Part shown: positions 1 through 8,294 of the stretch, piece by piece | How positions within the stretch are numbered: the stretch's first letter is position 1 | Layout: every line of letters begins with the position of its first letter | From: Asaia bogorensis | Lineage (GTDB): Bacteria; Pseudomonadota; Alphaproteobacteria; Acetobacterales; Acetobacteraceae | NCBI GenBank assembly: GCA_945869965.1 | Contig: CAMBRC010000039.1 | Location: 1-36,744, forward strand | Reading direction: 5' to 3' | Length of the DNA: 36,744 bases | Made by a program: the position numbers and the translations under genes | Notes under the pieces: model-generated | Told to the model about the DNA's origin: nothing | Databases searched by the model: none | Seen by the model: the letters and a program-made list of their open reading frames with translations, nothing else

Positions 1-71
1 AGCGACGATCGCCCTCGGGCGGACGCGCCATCAAGCCCAAGACGCTCCTGGCCAATCCGACGCCGTGCCAT
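1..71 (-). CDS. IS5-like transposase, N-terminal fragment running off the left edge
   Basis: Reading the minus strand from an ATG at 71 gives 23 codons beginning MARRRIGQERLGLDG, then the window ends. This resembles the N-terminus of many IS5-family transposases (MARRRIGQE followed by a short linker), as I recall the family. A GGAG ribosome-binding site lies five bases upstream of the ATG. The catalytic DDE domain would lie outside the window, so completeness cannot be judged. The 5' terminus of the element should lie to the right, roughly between 72 and 180, but I could not define the inverted repeat. Confidence 0.6.
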   Translation of the reverse strand, partial: MARRRIGQERLGLDGASARGRSS

Positions 72-190
72 CGGTCACTCCACAATTGCCCGAGCCACAA
101 TGGAATCCCAACAGCGCGCGTCGGATCAAGCCACTCGCGCACAGGTCTCCTTATACCAATCCGTAAAATGAATGACCCATGGAGCAAGGC
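72..190. other. Gene-free stretch, probably the terminal region of the flanking IS
   Basis: No coding frame is supported here. The stretch lies directly upstream of the transposase start at 71, so it probably contains the insertion-sequence end and its junction with the host sequence. No target-site duplication can be tested because the other end of the element is outside the window. Confidence 0.3.
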
Positions 191-285
191 AAGGCCAGGG
201 CTTTGCCCTGGACCCACCAAAGGCCGGCGGCCTTTGGAAACCCTTTTATTTTCAAATGAATAAGGTCCAGGGGCTTGGCCCCTGG
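191..285. repeat. Palindromic intergenic repeat, copy 1 (three hairpins)
   Basis: There are three perfect hairpins: CCAGGGC/GCCCTGG (195-201 with 205-211), CCAAAGGCC/GGCCTTTGG (217-225 with 229-237) and CCAGGGGC/GCCCCTGG (267-274 with 278-285). CCTGGACC at 207-214 can also pair with GGTCCAGG at 264-271, enclosing the second hairpin. The same architecture recurs at 30471-30540 between rplO and secY. The copy here lies just downstream of the solute-binding protein gene, which ends at 347 on the minus strand, so the hairpins could also stabilise or terminate that transcript. Confidence 0.75.
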
Positions 286-346
286 CGGGTCTGGGCATAG
301 CCCAGCCCTTCATATCCCTATGAGTTGGTCATTCCAATGGTTGGTA

Positions 347-1927
347 TCAGGCCCGCTTGATGTTCCAGAACAGCGGCCCGGTGGCTTCCAGCTTGCCGGT
401 GAGCGACTTGCGCCAGGCGGTCGGGATCTGGAACTGCCCCAGGGTGATCGTCGGCACCTGGGTATAGTTCTCCACCTGGATGGCCGCGGCGATTTTCTTG
501 CGGCCATCCTCGTCCTTGGCATCCAGCCATTCCGCGGTGAGTTGCTCGACCTTCTCGTTGGTGTACGAGCCGAACCAGCCCTTGTCGCCGATGCCGCGAA
601 ACGGCGGCGTGATGATCGGGTTGAGGATGAAGCCGCCAGTGAACCAGGTGTGGAAGATCGACCAGCCGCCCTTTTCGACCGGCTCCTTGCTGCCGCGGCG
701 CTGGACCACGGTGCCCCAGTCGGTGGAGGCGAGTTCGGCGTTGATGCCGATCTTCTTCAACAGGTCGAAGGTGATGTTGCCCAGCGGCCCGATGGTGTGG
801 AAGTCGGTCGGGTTGATGATGACCGCCTTGGCGCCGCTGTAGCCGGCCTCCTGGACCATCTTGCGGGCCAGCTCGATGTTGCCGCTCTGGACGTTGGCCA
901 TGTCGACCGGGGTGCCATAGGCGGTGCCGCACGGAAACTGCGAGCGGCAAAGTTGGTAGAGCGATGTGTCGGTGCCCATGATCGACTGCATGTAGTCTTC
1001 CTGGTTCACCGCAACCTGGATCGCCCGGCGCAGACGGACGTCGTTGAACGGCGCGTGCAGGTGGTTGAAGCGCATGCCGCCGATATAGCCCTGCGGGTTG
1101 GACGGGCCGAACTGGATGTTGGTATTGCGCCGCAACAGCGGCACCAGGTCGGACTGGACCTGTTCGTACCAGTCGACCTCGCCGGATTGCAGGGCGGCCG
1201 CCGCGGTGGAGGAATCCGGGATGATCTTCCACTCGACCCGCGGGAAGTTGACGATCTTGGCGCCGGTGAACCAGTCCGGCGCCTCCTGGCGCGAGACATA
1301 GGCATCGTTGCGGGCATAGGCGGCGCTGCTGCCGGCGACGAACTCGTTTTGGACGAAGCGGAAGGGGCCGGAGCCGATGTTCTCGCTGATCGGCTTGAAC
1401 GCATCGGTCTTGGCGACGCGCTCGGGCATGATGAAGGAGTTCTGCTGCGCGATCGCCTGGATCAGCAGCGGGAAGGGCTTTTTCAGGGTGATCTTGATGG
1501 TGCGGTCGTCCTGGACCCCGAAGGCGTCGACGAAGGGCAGCAGGGTGGCGCCGAAGGGATCGCGCAGGGCCCAGCGGGCCAGGCTGGGGGCGCAATCCTG
1601 GGCGCGGACCGGCTCGCCGTCATGGAATTTCAGGCCGTCGCGCAGCTTGATGAGGTAAGTGCGGCCGTCATCGGAGACGGTATAGCCCTCGGCCATCTGC
1701 GGCTTGGGCTCGAGCTTGCTGGTGACGCCGAACAGCGTGTCGTAGATCATCCAGGCGTGGTTGGCGGTGACCGCGGCGGTGGTGATGATCGGGTCCAGCA
1801 GGGTCAGGTTGGCCTGTGGCACGAAGCGCAGGACCTGGGTGCTGGCCGGCTGCGCGATCGAGACGCGCGGCAGGGCGGCGGCAGCGGCGCCGGCGGCACC
1901 GGCACGGAGAAGGCTTCTGCGCTTCAT
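347..1927 (-). CDS. ABC transporter periplasmic solute-binding protein, family 5 (peptide/DppA-like)
   Basis: A 526-residue protein that would capture a peptide or related solute in the periplasm and hand it to an ABC permease. The N-terminus has a twin-arginine-like signal (KRRSLLRAG, then an Ala-rich stretch to about residue 25), suggesting Tat export. The mature part has the SBP family 5 layout: an early LDPI segment, the typical stretch LAEGYTVSDDGRTYLIKLRDGL-like with FHDGEPVRAQD near residues 100-110, and the later NDVRLRRAIQVAVN motif. Length is normal for the family. No permease or ATPase genes are next to it, so it is an orphan in this window and its substrate cannot be named. A palindromic repeat lies beyond its 3' end. 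Confidence 0.88.
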   Translation of the reverse strand: MKRRSLLRAGAAGAAAAALPRVSIAQPASTQVLRFVPQANLTLLDPIITTAAVTANHAWMIYDTLFGVTSKLEPKPQMAEGYTVSDDGRTYLIKLRDGLKFHDGEPVRAQDCAPSLARWALRDPFGATLLPFVDAFGVQDDRTIKITLKKPFPLLIQAIAQQNSFIMPERVAKTDAFKPISENIGSGPFRFVQNEFVAGSSAAYARNDAYVSRQEAPDWFTGAKIVNFPRVEWKIIPDSSTAAAALQSGEVDWYEQVQSDLVPLLRRNTNIQFGPSNPQGYIGGMRFNHLHAPFNDVRLRRAIQVAVNQEDYMQSIMGTDTSLYQLCRSQFPCGTAYGTPVDMANVQSGNIELARKMVQEAGYSGAKAVIINPTDFHTIGPLGNITFDLLKKIGINAELASTDWGTVVQRRGSKEPVEKGGWSIFHTWFTGGFILNPIITPPFRGIGDKGWFGSYTNEKVEQLTAEWLDAKDEDGRKKIAAAIQVENYTQVPTITLGQFQIPTAWRKSLTGKLEATGPLFWNIKRA

Positions 1928-2076
1928 GATGAAGCTCCCTATCGTTTATTATGGCGCGAGCGTGTCACAGGACGGCGCGGGGGTGCAATCGGCAAAAGCA
2001 GCAAGGCCGGGGGACTCGGGTTCCTGATGGGGTCCCTCGCGGCGCGATGGCAGAGCCCCGGCTTGCTTTCCAGTTC

Positions 2077-2535
2077 CTACCGCCGTGGCAGGGCGGGCGG
2101 GAAGAACCGGCTGGTGATGGCGGTGTAGAACACCCACAGGCCGAGGCCGAAGCTGAGGCCGATGCTGAGGCCACGCAGCCAGGCCATCAGTTGCCAGCCG
2201 CCGCCGATTGGGGTGCCGCGGATGGCGGCGACGACGAACATGCCGACCAGGGTGGTTGAGGCGCCGACGATCAGGCCCCAGAGCCAGAGCGGAAACCGGA
2301 CGCGGGGCGCGAGGAGGCCGAAGACCGCGCCGTAAAGCCCGCCCCAGAAGCACTGGTTGACGATGAAGGGCAGGGTGAAGGCGCGCGGGTTGGGCCGGAT
2401 GTTCCACACCAGCGTGGTTGGCGAGATGCCGAACAGGCCGGTTTCACGCATGAGCAGGATCATGCCTTGGTGGAACACCAGGACACTGAGGACGGCGGCA
2501 ATGAAGCCGATGGCGATGCGCTGCGGCGTGGACAT
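2077..2535 (-). CDS. Small integral membrane protein of unknown function
   Basis: A 152-residue protein starting MSTPQRIAIGF. An ATG ten codons further upstream is possible, but the start at 2535 has a GAGAGG ribosome-binding site at good spacing. About four hydrophobic segments are visible: residues around 7-27, a middle pair around 55-75 and 83-105, and a C-terminal one around 120-140. I recognise no family. It lies upstream of the solute-binding protein gene on the same strand with a gap of about 150 bases, so cotranscription is possible but not shown. It is divergent from the SH3-like gene on the plus strand. Confidence 0.75.
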   Translation of the reverse strand: MSTPQRIAIGFIAAVLSVLVFHQGMILLMRETGLFGISPTTLVWNIRPNPRAFTLPFIVNQCFWGGLYGAVFGLLAPRVRFPLWLWGLIVGASTTLVGMFVVAAIRGTPIGGGWQLMAWLRGLSIGLSFGLGLWVFYTAITSRFFPPALPRR

Positions 2536-2668
2536 GCTCTGCCTCTCGTTTTGTTGACCGAGCATGGCGTGGAATTTCGTGCCGCGCCAGCGGCTTGTGC
2601 GGCGGGTGCTCCCCAGGGCTGGGGATTTGGTCTATGGGGTGGCCTTGGTGCCGGGGCGGAGGGGCGGT

Positions 2669-3385
2669 TTGAGCGAGGTCGGCGGCGAGGATATCGAGCG
2701 GTTGGCCAACCGGGTGGCCATGCTGGTCTCGGATGACGGCGAGGCGGACAATGCCGGGCGGGCTGTCGGGCAGTTGGCGCGCCGGCTGGGGCTGTCGGGC
2801 GGCGACCTGAAGGCCATTGTGCTGGCGGGTGCGGGCAAGAATTACCGTCCGGGGACCTCGGTGGGGCTGCTGAAGCTGGAACATGAGGTGGATGCGCTGC
2901 GGCGTGAATTGCGCGCGGCGCAGGAGGCGGCGCGGATGGCGCAGCACGACCGGGACGCGCTGGTGAGTGAGAATGGCGCGATGCGGGTGGCGATGTATCG
3001 GCAGCGCGCGGGGGCGCGGCTTTGGCGGCTGGTGCTGGGGCTTGGGGTGATCGGGGTGTTGGCGGTGGGGGCGGGGGTGGTGCTGTTGACGCCCGAGGTC
3101 GGGCAGGAGCCGGTGCCGCGGAGTGTGCTGCCGCCGCAGACTGTCACCGTGCCGGGGATGCGCGGCGACGGCACGGCGCCGGTGGTGCGGGTGGCGATGG
3201 TGCGCGGGGCCGGGGCGGTTTTGTATCGTGACCCCGACCGGACGTCGCCGGTGGTGGCGCGGCTGGCGGCGGGCAGCCGGCTGTTGGTGCAGGGCACGCC
3301 GTGGCGCAACCTGATGCAGTGGGCGCAGGTCGAGGTTGATGGCCGGCCGGGTTACGTGGCGATGACCGAGGTTGAGGTTTTCTGA
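2669..3385 (+). CDS. Membrane-anchored protein with C-terminal SH3-like domain
   Basis: I chose the TTG at 2669 because GGAGG lies six bases upstream of it. An in-frame ATG at 2564 would add 35 residues of low-quality sequence and has no ribosome-binding site. From 2669 the product has 238 residues. It has an N-terminal soluble region beginning SEVGGEDIERLANRV, then a probable coiled coil rich in Glu/Arg/Ala (about residues 66-105), one transmembrane helix (about residues 118-140), and a C-terminal bacterial SH3-like fold with conserved-looking GSRL and PGYVA segments. The topology implies an N-terminus in the cytoplasm and SH3 in the periplasm. Function is unknown. Its last 34 bases overlap the convergent eutC 3' end. 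Confidence 0.7.
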   Translation: MSEVGGEDIERLANRVAMLVSDDGEADNAGRAVGQLARRLGLSGGDLKAIVLAGAGKNYRPGTSVGLLKLEHEVDALRRELRAAQEAARMAQHDRDALVSENGAMRVAMYRQRAGARLWRLVLGLGVIGVLAVGAGVVLLTPEVGQEPVPRSVLPPQTVTVPGMRGDGTAPVVRVAMVRGAGAVLYRDPDRTSPVVARLAAGSRLLVQGTPWRNLMQWAQVEVDGRPGYVAMTEVEVF

Positions 3386-4131
3386 CCGGTTTCGAGGCGG
3401 CCGGGCTGTTCGTCCTTGAGCCCGATGCCGGTCAGGCGCAGGCGGCGCATGGCGGCGATCAGCCATAGCAGCTTTTCCCCGCCGTCGGGGATGGCCAGGC
3501 CTTCGGAGCGGATGTTGGAGATACAGTTGCGCTCGGCGTCGGTCCGGCCGGGGCGGGGGTTCCAGGTGAGGTAGGCGCCGAGGCTGTCGGGGCTGGACAG
3601 GCCCGGGCGCTCGCCGATCAGGACGACGACGGCTTGCGCGCCCATGGCGGCGCCGATGGCGTCGCCGAGCGCGACGCGGCCCTGGCGGGCGATGACGACG
3701 GGGCCTGACTGGCCGAGGGCGGGCATGACTTCGGCGAGGAGCGGGGCGGCGTGGTGCTGGGCGGCGGTGGCGGAGAGGCCGTCGCAGATGACGAAGGCGA
3801 TGTCTGTGGGAACAGAGGGGGGGCAGGGGGGGAGCGATTGATTTTCGGCGAGGCGGCGGCCGAGGTCGGGGCGCAGGAGGTAGGTGCGGCGGTCGGGGCA
3901 GGCGCTTTGGACGAGGAAGCTGGACAGGTTCGTGGCGGCGAGGTCGGCGGCGAGGGCCTCGGTGTCGAGTTCGGCGTGGACGGCGTCGCGGGCGGCGGCG
4001 TGGGCGGCCTGGAACGCCAGGTGGGCTTGGGTGGGCAGGCCGTTGCCAGCGCGGCCGAGGGCGAGGCGGGCGGGGGTGAAGCGGCGCAGGTCGCGCCACA
4101 AGACCGGGGGGCCAAGGGGAACAAGGGCCAT
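3352..4131 (-). CDS. eutC: Ethanolamine ammonia-lyase, small subunit
   Basis: A 259-residue protein. With EutB it forms the adenosylcobalamin-dependent enzyme that converts ethanolamine to acetaldehyde and ammonia. Family hallmarks are clear: ARLALGRAGNGLPT near the N-terminus, DRRTYLLRPDLGRRL, FVICDGLSATA, QGRVALGDAIG, and the strongly conserved VLIGERPGLSSPDSLGAYL followed by RTDAERNCISNIR. The start codon overlaps the eutB stop (TGATG), indicating translational coupling. No microcompartment or reactivase gene (eutA, eutM, eutN) is nearby, so this is a stand-alone lyase of the type found in many proteobacteria. Confidence 0.95.
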   Translation of the reverse strand: MALVPLGPPVLWRDLRRFTPARLALGRAGNGLPTQAHLAFQAAHAAARDAVHAELDTEALAADLAATNLSSFLVQSACPDRRTYLLRPDLGRRLAENQSLPPCPPSVPTDIAFVICDGLSATAAQHHAAPLLAEVMPALGQSGPVVIARQGRVALGDAIGAAMGAQAVVVLIGERPGLSSPDSLGAYLTWNPRPGRTDAERNCISNIRSEGLAIPDGGEKLLWLIAAMRRLRLTGIGLKDEQPGRLETGQKTSTSVIAT

Positions 4132-5501
4132 CAGGCGAGGCCGACCAGGGCGGGGGAGAGCTGGGCGGGAATGCGCTCGGGCGTGGCGTGGGCGATGCCC
4201 ATTTTCTCCAGCCAGGTTTCGAATTCCGGGGCGGGGCGGCGGCCGAGCACGCCGCGGATGTAGAGCGCGTCGTGGAAGGAGGTGCTTTGGTAGGAGAGCA
4301 TGACGTCGTCGGCGCCGGGAATGCCCATGATGTAGGTGACGCCGGCGACGCCGAGCAGGGTCAGCAGGGCGTCCATGTCGTCTTGGTCGGCCTCGGCGTG
4401 GTTGGTGTAGCAGACGTCGACGCCCATCGGCAGGCCGAGGAGTTTGCCGCAGAAATGGTCCTCCAGGCCGGCCCGGATGATCTGCTTGCCGTCATATAGG
4501 TATTCCGGGCCGATGAAGCCGACGACGGTGTTTACCAGGAGGGGGGCGAAGCGGCGGGCGACGGCGTAGGCGCGGGCCTCGACGGTTTGCTGGTCGACGC
4601 CGTGATGGGCGTTGGCGGAGAGCGCGCTGCCCTGGCCGGTTTCGAAATACATGACGTTGGTGCCGACGGTGCCGCGATTGAGGCTGAGGGCGGCGGACTG
4701 GGCTTCGGCGAGGAGGGCGAGGTCGATGCCAAAGCTGCGGTTGGTGGCTTCGGTGCCGCCGATTGATTGGAAGACGAGGTCGGTGGGCGCGCCCTGTTCG
4801 ATGCAGCGCAGGGCGGTGGTGACGTGGGCGAGGACGCAGGTTTGGGTGGGGATGGCGTAGCGGTCGCGGATTTCGTCGAGCATTTTCAGTAGGGTTGTGG
4901 TGGCGGCGACGCTGTCGGTGGCGGGGTTGACGCCGATCACGGCGTCGCCGGCACCGAGGAGGAGGCCATCGAGTGTCGAGGCGGCGACGCCGTTTGGGTC
5001 GTCGGTGGGGTGGTTGGGTTGCAGGCGGACGGACAGGCGGCCAGGCAGGCCGATGGTGTTGCGGAAGGCGGTGGTGACTTGGCATTTTGCCGCGATGGCG
5101 ACCAGGTCTTGCAGGCGGCAGATCTTTGAGACGGCGGCGGTCATCTCGGGGGTGAGGCCGGGGCGGAGGGCGGCAAGGGAAGCTGAGGTGGCATCGGCCA
5201 GGAGCCAATTTCGAAGGCCGCCGATGGTGAGATGGGCGATCGGGGTGAAGGCGGCTCGGTCGTGGGTGTCGATGATGAGGCGGGTGACTTCGTCGGTCTC
5301 GTAGGGGATGACGGCTTCGTTGAGGAAGGCGCGCAGGGGGAGGTCGGCGAGCGCCAATTGGGCGGCGACGCGTTCGCTGGCCGAGGCGGCGGCGATGCCG
5401 GCGAGGGTGTCGCCGGAGCGCGGCGGGGTGGCGCGGGCGAGCAGGGTGCGCAGGTTGGGGAAGGTGTAGCGGGTGCCGTTGACGGTGGCGGCGTGGGGCA
5501 T
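4131..5501 (-). CDS. eutB: Ethanolamine ammonia-lyase, large (catalytic) subunit
   Basis: A 456-residue TIM-barrel subunit that binds ethanolamine and cobalamin together with EutC. The start MPHAATVNG is preceded by AGGAG at good spacing. Longer in-frame starts would add Arg/Pro-rich sequence and are rejected. Typical EutB segments are present: FLNEAVIPYETDEVTRLIID, PGRLSVRLQPNHPTDDP, GVNPATDSV, QSIGGTEATNRSFGI, a YFETGQGSALSANAHHG stretch, GFIGPEYLYDG and YTNHAEADQDDMD. Length is normal. It is followed without a gap by eutC. The upstream gene on the same strand ends 17 bases before its start, so the three probably form one transcript. Confidence 0.96.
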   Translation of the reverse strand: MPHAATVNGTRYTFPNLRTLLARATPPRSGDTLAGIAAASASERVAAQLALADLPLRAFLNEAVIPYETDEVTRLIIDTHDRAAFTPIAHLTIGGLRNWLLADATSASLAALRPGLTPEMTAAVSKICRLQDLVAIAAKCQVTTAFRNTIGLPGRLSVRLQPNHPTDDPNGVAASTLDGLLLGAGDAVIGVNPATDSVAATTTLLKMLDEIRDRYAIPTQTCVLAHVTTALRCIEQGAPTDLVFQSIGGTEATNRSFGIDLALLAEAQSAALSLNRGTVGTNVMYFETGQGSALSANAHHGVDQQTVEARAYAVARRFAPLLVNTVVGFIGPEYLYDGKQIIRAGLEDHFCGKLLGLPMGVDVCYTNHAEADQDDMDALLTLLGVAGVTYIMGIPGADDVMLSYQSTSFHDALYIRGVLGRRPAPEFETWLEKMGIAHATPERIPAQLSPALVGLA

Positions 5502-5518
5502 CGGGGGCTCCTGGGGGC

Positions 5519-6463
5519 CTAGGCAGGGCGACGGCGTACGCGGAAGACGAGGACGGCGATCAGCACGGCGGCAGCGATGGCCAGTGCGACCAGGACCTCG
5601 CCGAGGCTGTTGCGCCACCAGTAGGTTCGGGAGACGCCGGTAAGGGTGGGACTGCGCGGGGTGGCGGGGTCGAGGGTGATGGTGACGCGGCTGCCGGCGG
5701 CGAGTCCGGCGATCGAGGGGGCGTCGACGGTGTCGAAGCCTTCGACTCCGGCGGGGTGGCCGGGCGGCTGGTAGCGCAGGCGGACATGGGCGATCGGGAC
5801 GGCGTAGTCATGGGCGCGGCGGGTGAGCAGGGTGCGGCCGCGCGGGTCGATGGTGATGGCGAGGATTTCGGCTGGCAGGGCGATGCTTGTGCCGCTGCCC
5901 AGGGAAGGGCGGGCGAGCCAGGGCAGCAGGGGGGCGTCTAGCGGCCAGGCCCATTCGAGCCGGCCCAGGGGCTGGAGCACGCGTAGGGTGACGGCGGTGC
6001 CGGCGCGGGTGGCGTCGTAGGTTGCCTCGTCGAGGCGGATCTCGGTTTGGCGCAGGATGTCCGGGCCGGGGGTTTGGCGGCAGGTGCGGTCGGCTTCGGA
6101 GGGGGGCTCGCCGATAGCGGCCTGGATTGCCGGGTCAAGCGGGGCGCCGGCGCCAAGGCCGGGATTGCCGGGCAAGCGGTAGCAGACGATGGCGCCGAAG
6201 CGGTGCTTGGGGTTGTAGTGGCTGCTGCGGGCGCCTGAGGCGCGGACGCTTTCGAGACGCAGGGTTTCCTGGGTGGCGGCGATGAGGCCGGGGACGGTTT
6301 GGCCCCAGAGTTCGGTGGCGGCGCGTGGGGCTTCGGCGACGATGGCGAGGAGGGCGAGGATGAAGCCCGCCAGGGCGGCGAGACGCCAGGTGCGCAGGAC
6401 CCAGAGGATGAGGCAGGCCAGGGCGATGACAAGGGCAGTCGCGACGAACAGCACGGCGGTCAT
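5519..6463 (-). CDS. DUF3592-like membrane protein upstream of eutBC
   Basis: A 314-residue protein with two N-terminal transmembrane helices (about 3-25 and 30-48), a large extracytoplasmic middle region, and a C-terminal helix (about 288-308) ending in Arg-rich RVRRRPA. The middle contains the pattern seen in DUF3592-type proteins: VRLRYQPPG, a GFDTVDAP segment, then [18 protein letters not shown] before the last helix. The family assignment is tentative. It lies 17 bases upstream of eutB on the same strand, so it is likely cotranscribed with the lyase, but nothing in it looks like an ethanolamine permease. It is divergent from rplK. Confidence 0.75.
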   Translation of the reverse strand: MTAVLFVATALVIALACLILWVLRTWRLAALAGFILALLAIVAEAPRAATELWGQTVPGLIAATQETLRLESVRASGARSSHYNPKHRFGAIVCYRLPGNPGLGAGAPLDPAIQAAIGEPPSEADRTCRQTPGPDILRQTEIRLDEATYDATRAGTAVTLRVLQPLGRLEWAWPLDAPLLPWLARPSLGSGTSIALPAEILAITIDPRGRTLLTRRAHDYAVPIAHVRLRYQPPGHPAGVEGFDTVDAPSIAGLAAGSRVTITLDPATPRSPTLTGVSRTYWWRNSLGEVLVALAIAAAVLIAVLVFRVRRRPA

Positions 6464-6716
6464 GGCGTGTCCATGGGGCGTGTCCTTGGGTCAGGGCCTG
6501 GGGGCAGGGCCTGGGGGCGGCGTGTCGCGGCAGTCATGCGTTGTCGGCGGGGCGGGCGCAAGAAATCGCTGGACTTGGGTGCGGGTGGGTCGTAGATGGC
6601 CGACTTCATTTGGAACGCGGGAGACATCCTGGCGCAGTTGCTTGCGCTGGGTGTCGTATGGACCGCGGTCCCCAACCTCTTCGTGGCGCAAGCCCGGAGA
6701 CAGGAGACAAGGGATC
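6464..6716 (+). promoter_or_regulatory. Divergent upstream region of rplK; secE and nusG absent
   Basis: This 253-base region separates the divergent membrane protein gene from rplK and should hold the promoter and leader of the L11-L1 block. A weak candidate is TGGACT (6570-6575), 17 bases, TAGATG (6593-6598). A perfect 12-base palindrome, GGACCGCGGTCC, lies at 6660-6671. AGGAG at 6702-6706 is the rplK ribosome-binding site. A 13-base tandem duplication is at 6492-6517. In Escherichia coli, L1 represses this operon by binding the mRNA leader; whether a site exists here cannot be told. There is no trace of secE, nusG or tRNA-Trp. Confidence 0.35.
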
Positions 6717-7151
6717 ATGGCGAAGAAGATCGTCGGCTATATCAAGTTGCAGATTCCGGCCGGCAAGGCCAATCCGTCGCCGCCGGTTGGCCCGGCGCTG
6801 GGTCAGCGCGGCCTGAACATCATGTCTTTCGTGAAGGAATTCAACGCGCTGACCGCGCAGATGGAGCCCGGCATGCCGGTTCCCGTGGTCATCACCGCGT
6901 TTGGCGACCGCACCTTCACCTTCATCACCAAGACGCCGCCGAACACCTACTTCCTGAAGAAGGCGGCCGGGATCACCAAGGGCACGACGACGCCGGGCAA
7001 GGGTGCGGCGAGCGGGCGGGTCACCTTCGAGCAGCTGCGCGAGATCGCGGCGGTGAAGATGAAGGACATGAACGCCAACGATGTGGACGGGGCCGTGCGC
7101 ATGCTGGCGGGTTCCGCGCGTTCGATGGGCCTCACCGTGGTGGAGGGCTGA
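6717..7151 (+). CDS. rplK: 50S ribosomal protein L11
   Basis: A 144-residue protein that binds the GTPase-associated region of 23S rRNA, where it supports EF-G/EF-Tu function and RelA activation. Its N-terminal domain ([21 protein letters not shown]...[11 protein letters not shown]) has the proline-rich thiostrepton-binding face. The C-terminal RNA-binding domain ends in the typical [10 protein letters not shown]. It is the first gene of the block, with rplA starting five bases after its stop. It is normally preceded by nusG, which is missing here. Confidence 0.98.
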   Translation: MAKKIVGYIKLQIPAGKANPSPPVGPALGQRGLNIMSFVKEFNALTAQMEPGMPVPVVITAFGDRTFTFITKTPPNTYFLKKAAGITKGTTTPGKGAASGRVTFEQLREIAAVKMKDMNANDVDGAVRMLAGSARSMGLTVVEG

Positions 7152-7155
7152 TCCG

Positions 7156-7845
7156 ATGGCACACAAGAAGCGGCTGGCAGCGGCTTATAGCGCTGTGGAT
7201 CTGAACAAGTCGTACTCGCTGGCCGAGGCGATTGCGACCGTGCAGGCCAATGCCAAGGCGAAGTTTGACGAGACGATCGAGATCAGCATGAACCTGGGTA
7301 TCGACCCGCGGCATGCCGACCAGATGGTGCGTGGGTTGGTCGGGTTGCCGAACGGCACCGGCAAGACCTTGCGCGTTGGCGTGTTTGCCCGCGGGGCCAA
7401 GGCGGAAGAGGCTTTGGCCGCTGGTGCGGATGTGGTCGGGTCCGATGACCTGGCCGAGCGCGTGCAGGCCGGCGACATCCAGTTTGACCGCTGCATTGCC
7501 ACGCCGGACATGATGGGCCTGGTGGGGCGGTTGGGTAAGATCCTTGGGCCGCGCGGCCTGATGCCGAACCCGCGCTTGGGCACGGTGACCATGGACGTCA
7601 AGGGCGCGATCACCGCGGCCAAGGCCGGCCAGGTTGAGTTCCGCGCGGAGAAGGCGGGCATCGTTCATGCTGGGATCGGCAAGGCTTCGTTCCCGGTTGA
7701 GAAGCTGCTGGAGAATGCGAAGGCGTTCGCCGATGCGATCGTGAAGGCCAAGCCGACCGGCGCCAAGGGCACCTATGTGCGCAAGGTTGCGGTCAGCTCG
7801 ACGATGGGGCCGGGCGTGCGCGTGGATGTGGGGACGCTGGCGTAA
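7156..7845 (+). CDS. rplA: 50S ribosomal protein L1
   Basis: A 229-residue protein of the L1 stalk that helps release deacylated tRNA from the E site. In enterobacteria it is also the translational repressor of the L11 operon. The ATG at 7156 has GGAGGG inside the rplK end at 7142-7147. Recognisable segments are the [14 protein letters not shown] loop, the [17 protein letters not shown] segment and the C-terminal [15 protein letters not shown]. Its stop is followed within ten bases by a multi-hairpin repeat element. Confidence 0.98.
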   Translation: MAHKKRLAAAYSAVDLNKSYSLAEAIATVQANAKAKFDETIEISMNLGIDPRHADQMVRGLVGLPNGTGKTLRVGVFARGAKAEEALAAGADVVGSDDLAERVQAGDIQFDRCIATPDMMGLVGRLGKILGPRGLMPNPRLGTVTMDVKGAITAAKAGQVEFRAEKAGIVHAGIGKASFPVEKLLENAKAFADAIVKAKPTGAKGTYVRKVAVSSTMGPGVRVDVGTLA

Positions 7846-7853
7846 GGGAAGAC

Positions 7854-7964
7854 GTTCTTTTTTGAAAAAAAGAACCAAAAAACTTTCATTCGTTTAGGAG
7901 TCTCGGCGTCGTTGCCGGCAAACGGATAAAAGTCTTTTTGCTTCTTTTTCTTCAGAAAAAGAAG
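7854..7964. repeat. AT-rich multi-hairpin element, copy 1 (rplA-rplJ gap)
   Basis: Hairpin A pairs GTTCTTTTTT with AAAAAAGAAC (7854-7875). Stem B pairs CAAAAAACTTT (7876-7886) with AAAGTCTTTTTG (7929-7940) with one bulge around a variable loop. Hairpin C pairs CTTCTTTTTCT with AGAAAAAGAAG (7941-7964). The same three parts recur in the same order at 13710-13798 in the rpoB-rpoC gap with a different central loop. It is sharply AT-rich in a GC-rich region. It could be a MITE/REP-like element, an RNA processing or stability element, or an attenuator; the oligo-T tracts sit inside the stems. Confidence 0.8.
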
Positions 7965-7965
7965 G

Positions 7966-8294
7966 CCTTGCTTGTCTTAGAGAATTCGCTGCTGGCCGCA
8001 AGGCTGGTAGCGGGCAGGGGGCGGGAGCCCCCGAACCTGTCCGAGACTGTTCGTTGCTCTTCGGAGCATTAAGGGACCCCAGGGTCCGCGCGCGGGAGAC
8101 GGGGATGCCAAGGACGTATGTCCCTGGTGGTTCCGACTCACTGGCGGAGGCTTCGGCCGATGTCGGGGACAGGCGAACCGGGCTGGTCCGGGCGCCTGAT
8201 ACTCATCGCAAGGTGGGTGGCGTGCGTGCTGGCCCATTGGGCAACCCAGCCGGTTTGTGGCATCGCCACGGCCGGCTACCGACGGAGACGAGAT
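7966..8294 (+). promoter_or_regulatory. Long rplJ leader, candidate L10 autoregulatory region
   Basis: About 330 bases without a coding frame lie between the repeat element and rplJ. Several short stems are visible: GGAC/GTCC within the segment around 8108-8130, and GCCC/GGGC around 8240-8250. A long structured leader before rplJ is the known place where the L10-(L12)4 complex represses translation in many bacteria (the L10 leader). Position and length fit, but I cannot assign the kink-turn site by eye. No convincing promoter was found. The ribosome-binding site GGAG is at 8284-8287. Confidence 0.45.

Noticed and set aside
275-2128. 617-codon plus-strand frame opposite the solute-binding protein gene
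   Set aside because: It is the antisense shadow of a well-recognised SBP family 5 gene and has no ribosome-binding site or known motif.
2564-2668. Upstream ATG extension of the SH3-like protein
   Set aside because: It lacks a ribosome-binding site and encodes low-quality Arg/Val-rich sequence, whereas the TTG at 2669 has GGAGG at ideal spacing. The choice remains open to proteomic correction.
6492-6517. 13-base tandem repeat upstream of rplK
   Set aside because: It is only two short GC-rich units and is likely a slippage product; no array, operator symmetry or CRISPR-like spacing.
6596-7204. Open frame starting [14 protein letters not shown] just upstream of rplK
   Set aside because: It continues out of frame through the whole of rplK, has no recognisable family, and its hydrophobic start is short. 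A tiny leader peptide cannot be excluded, but nothing supports it.
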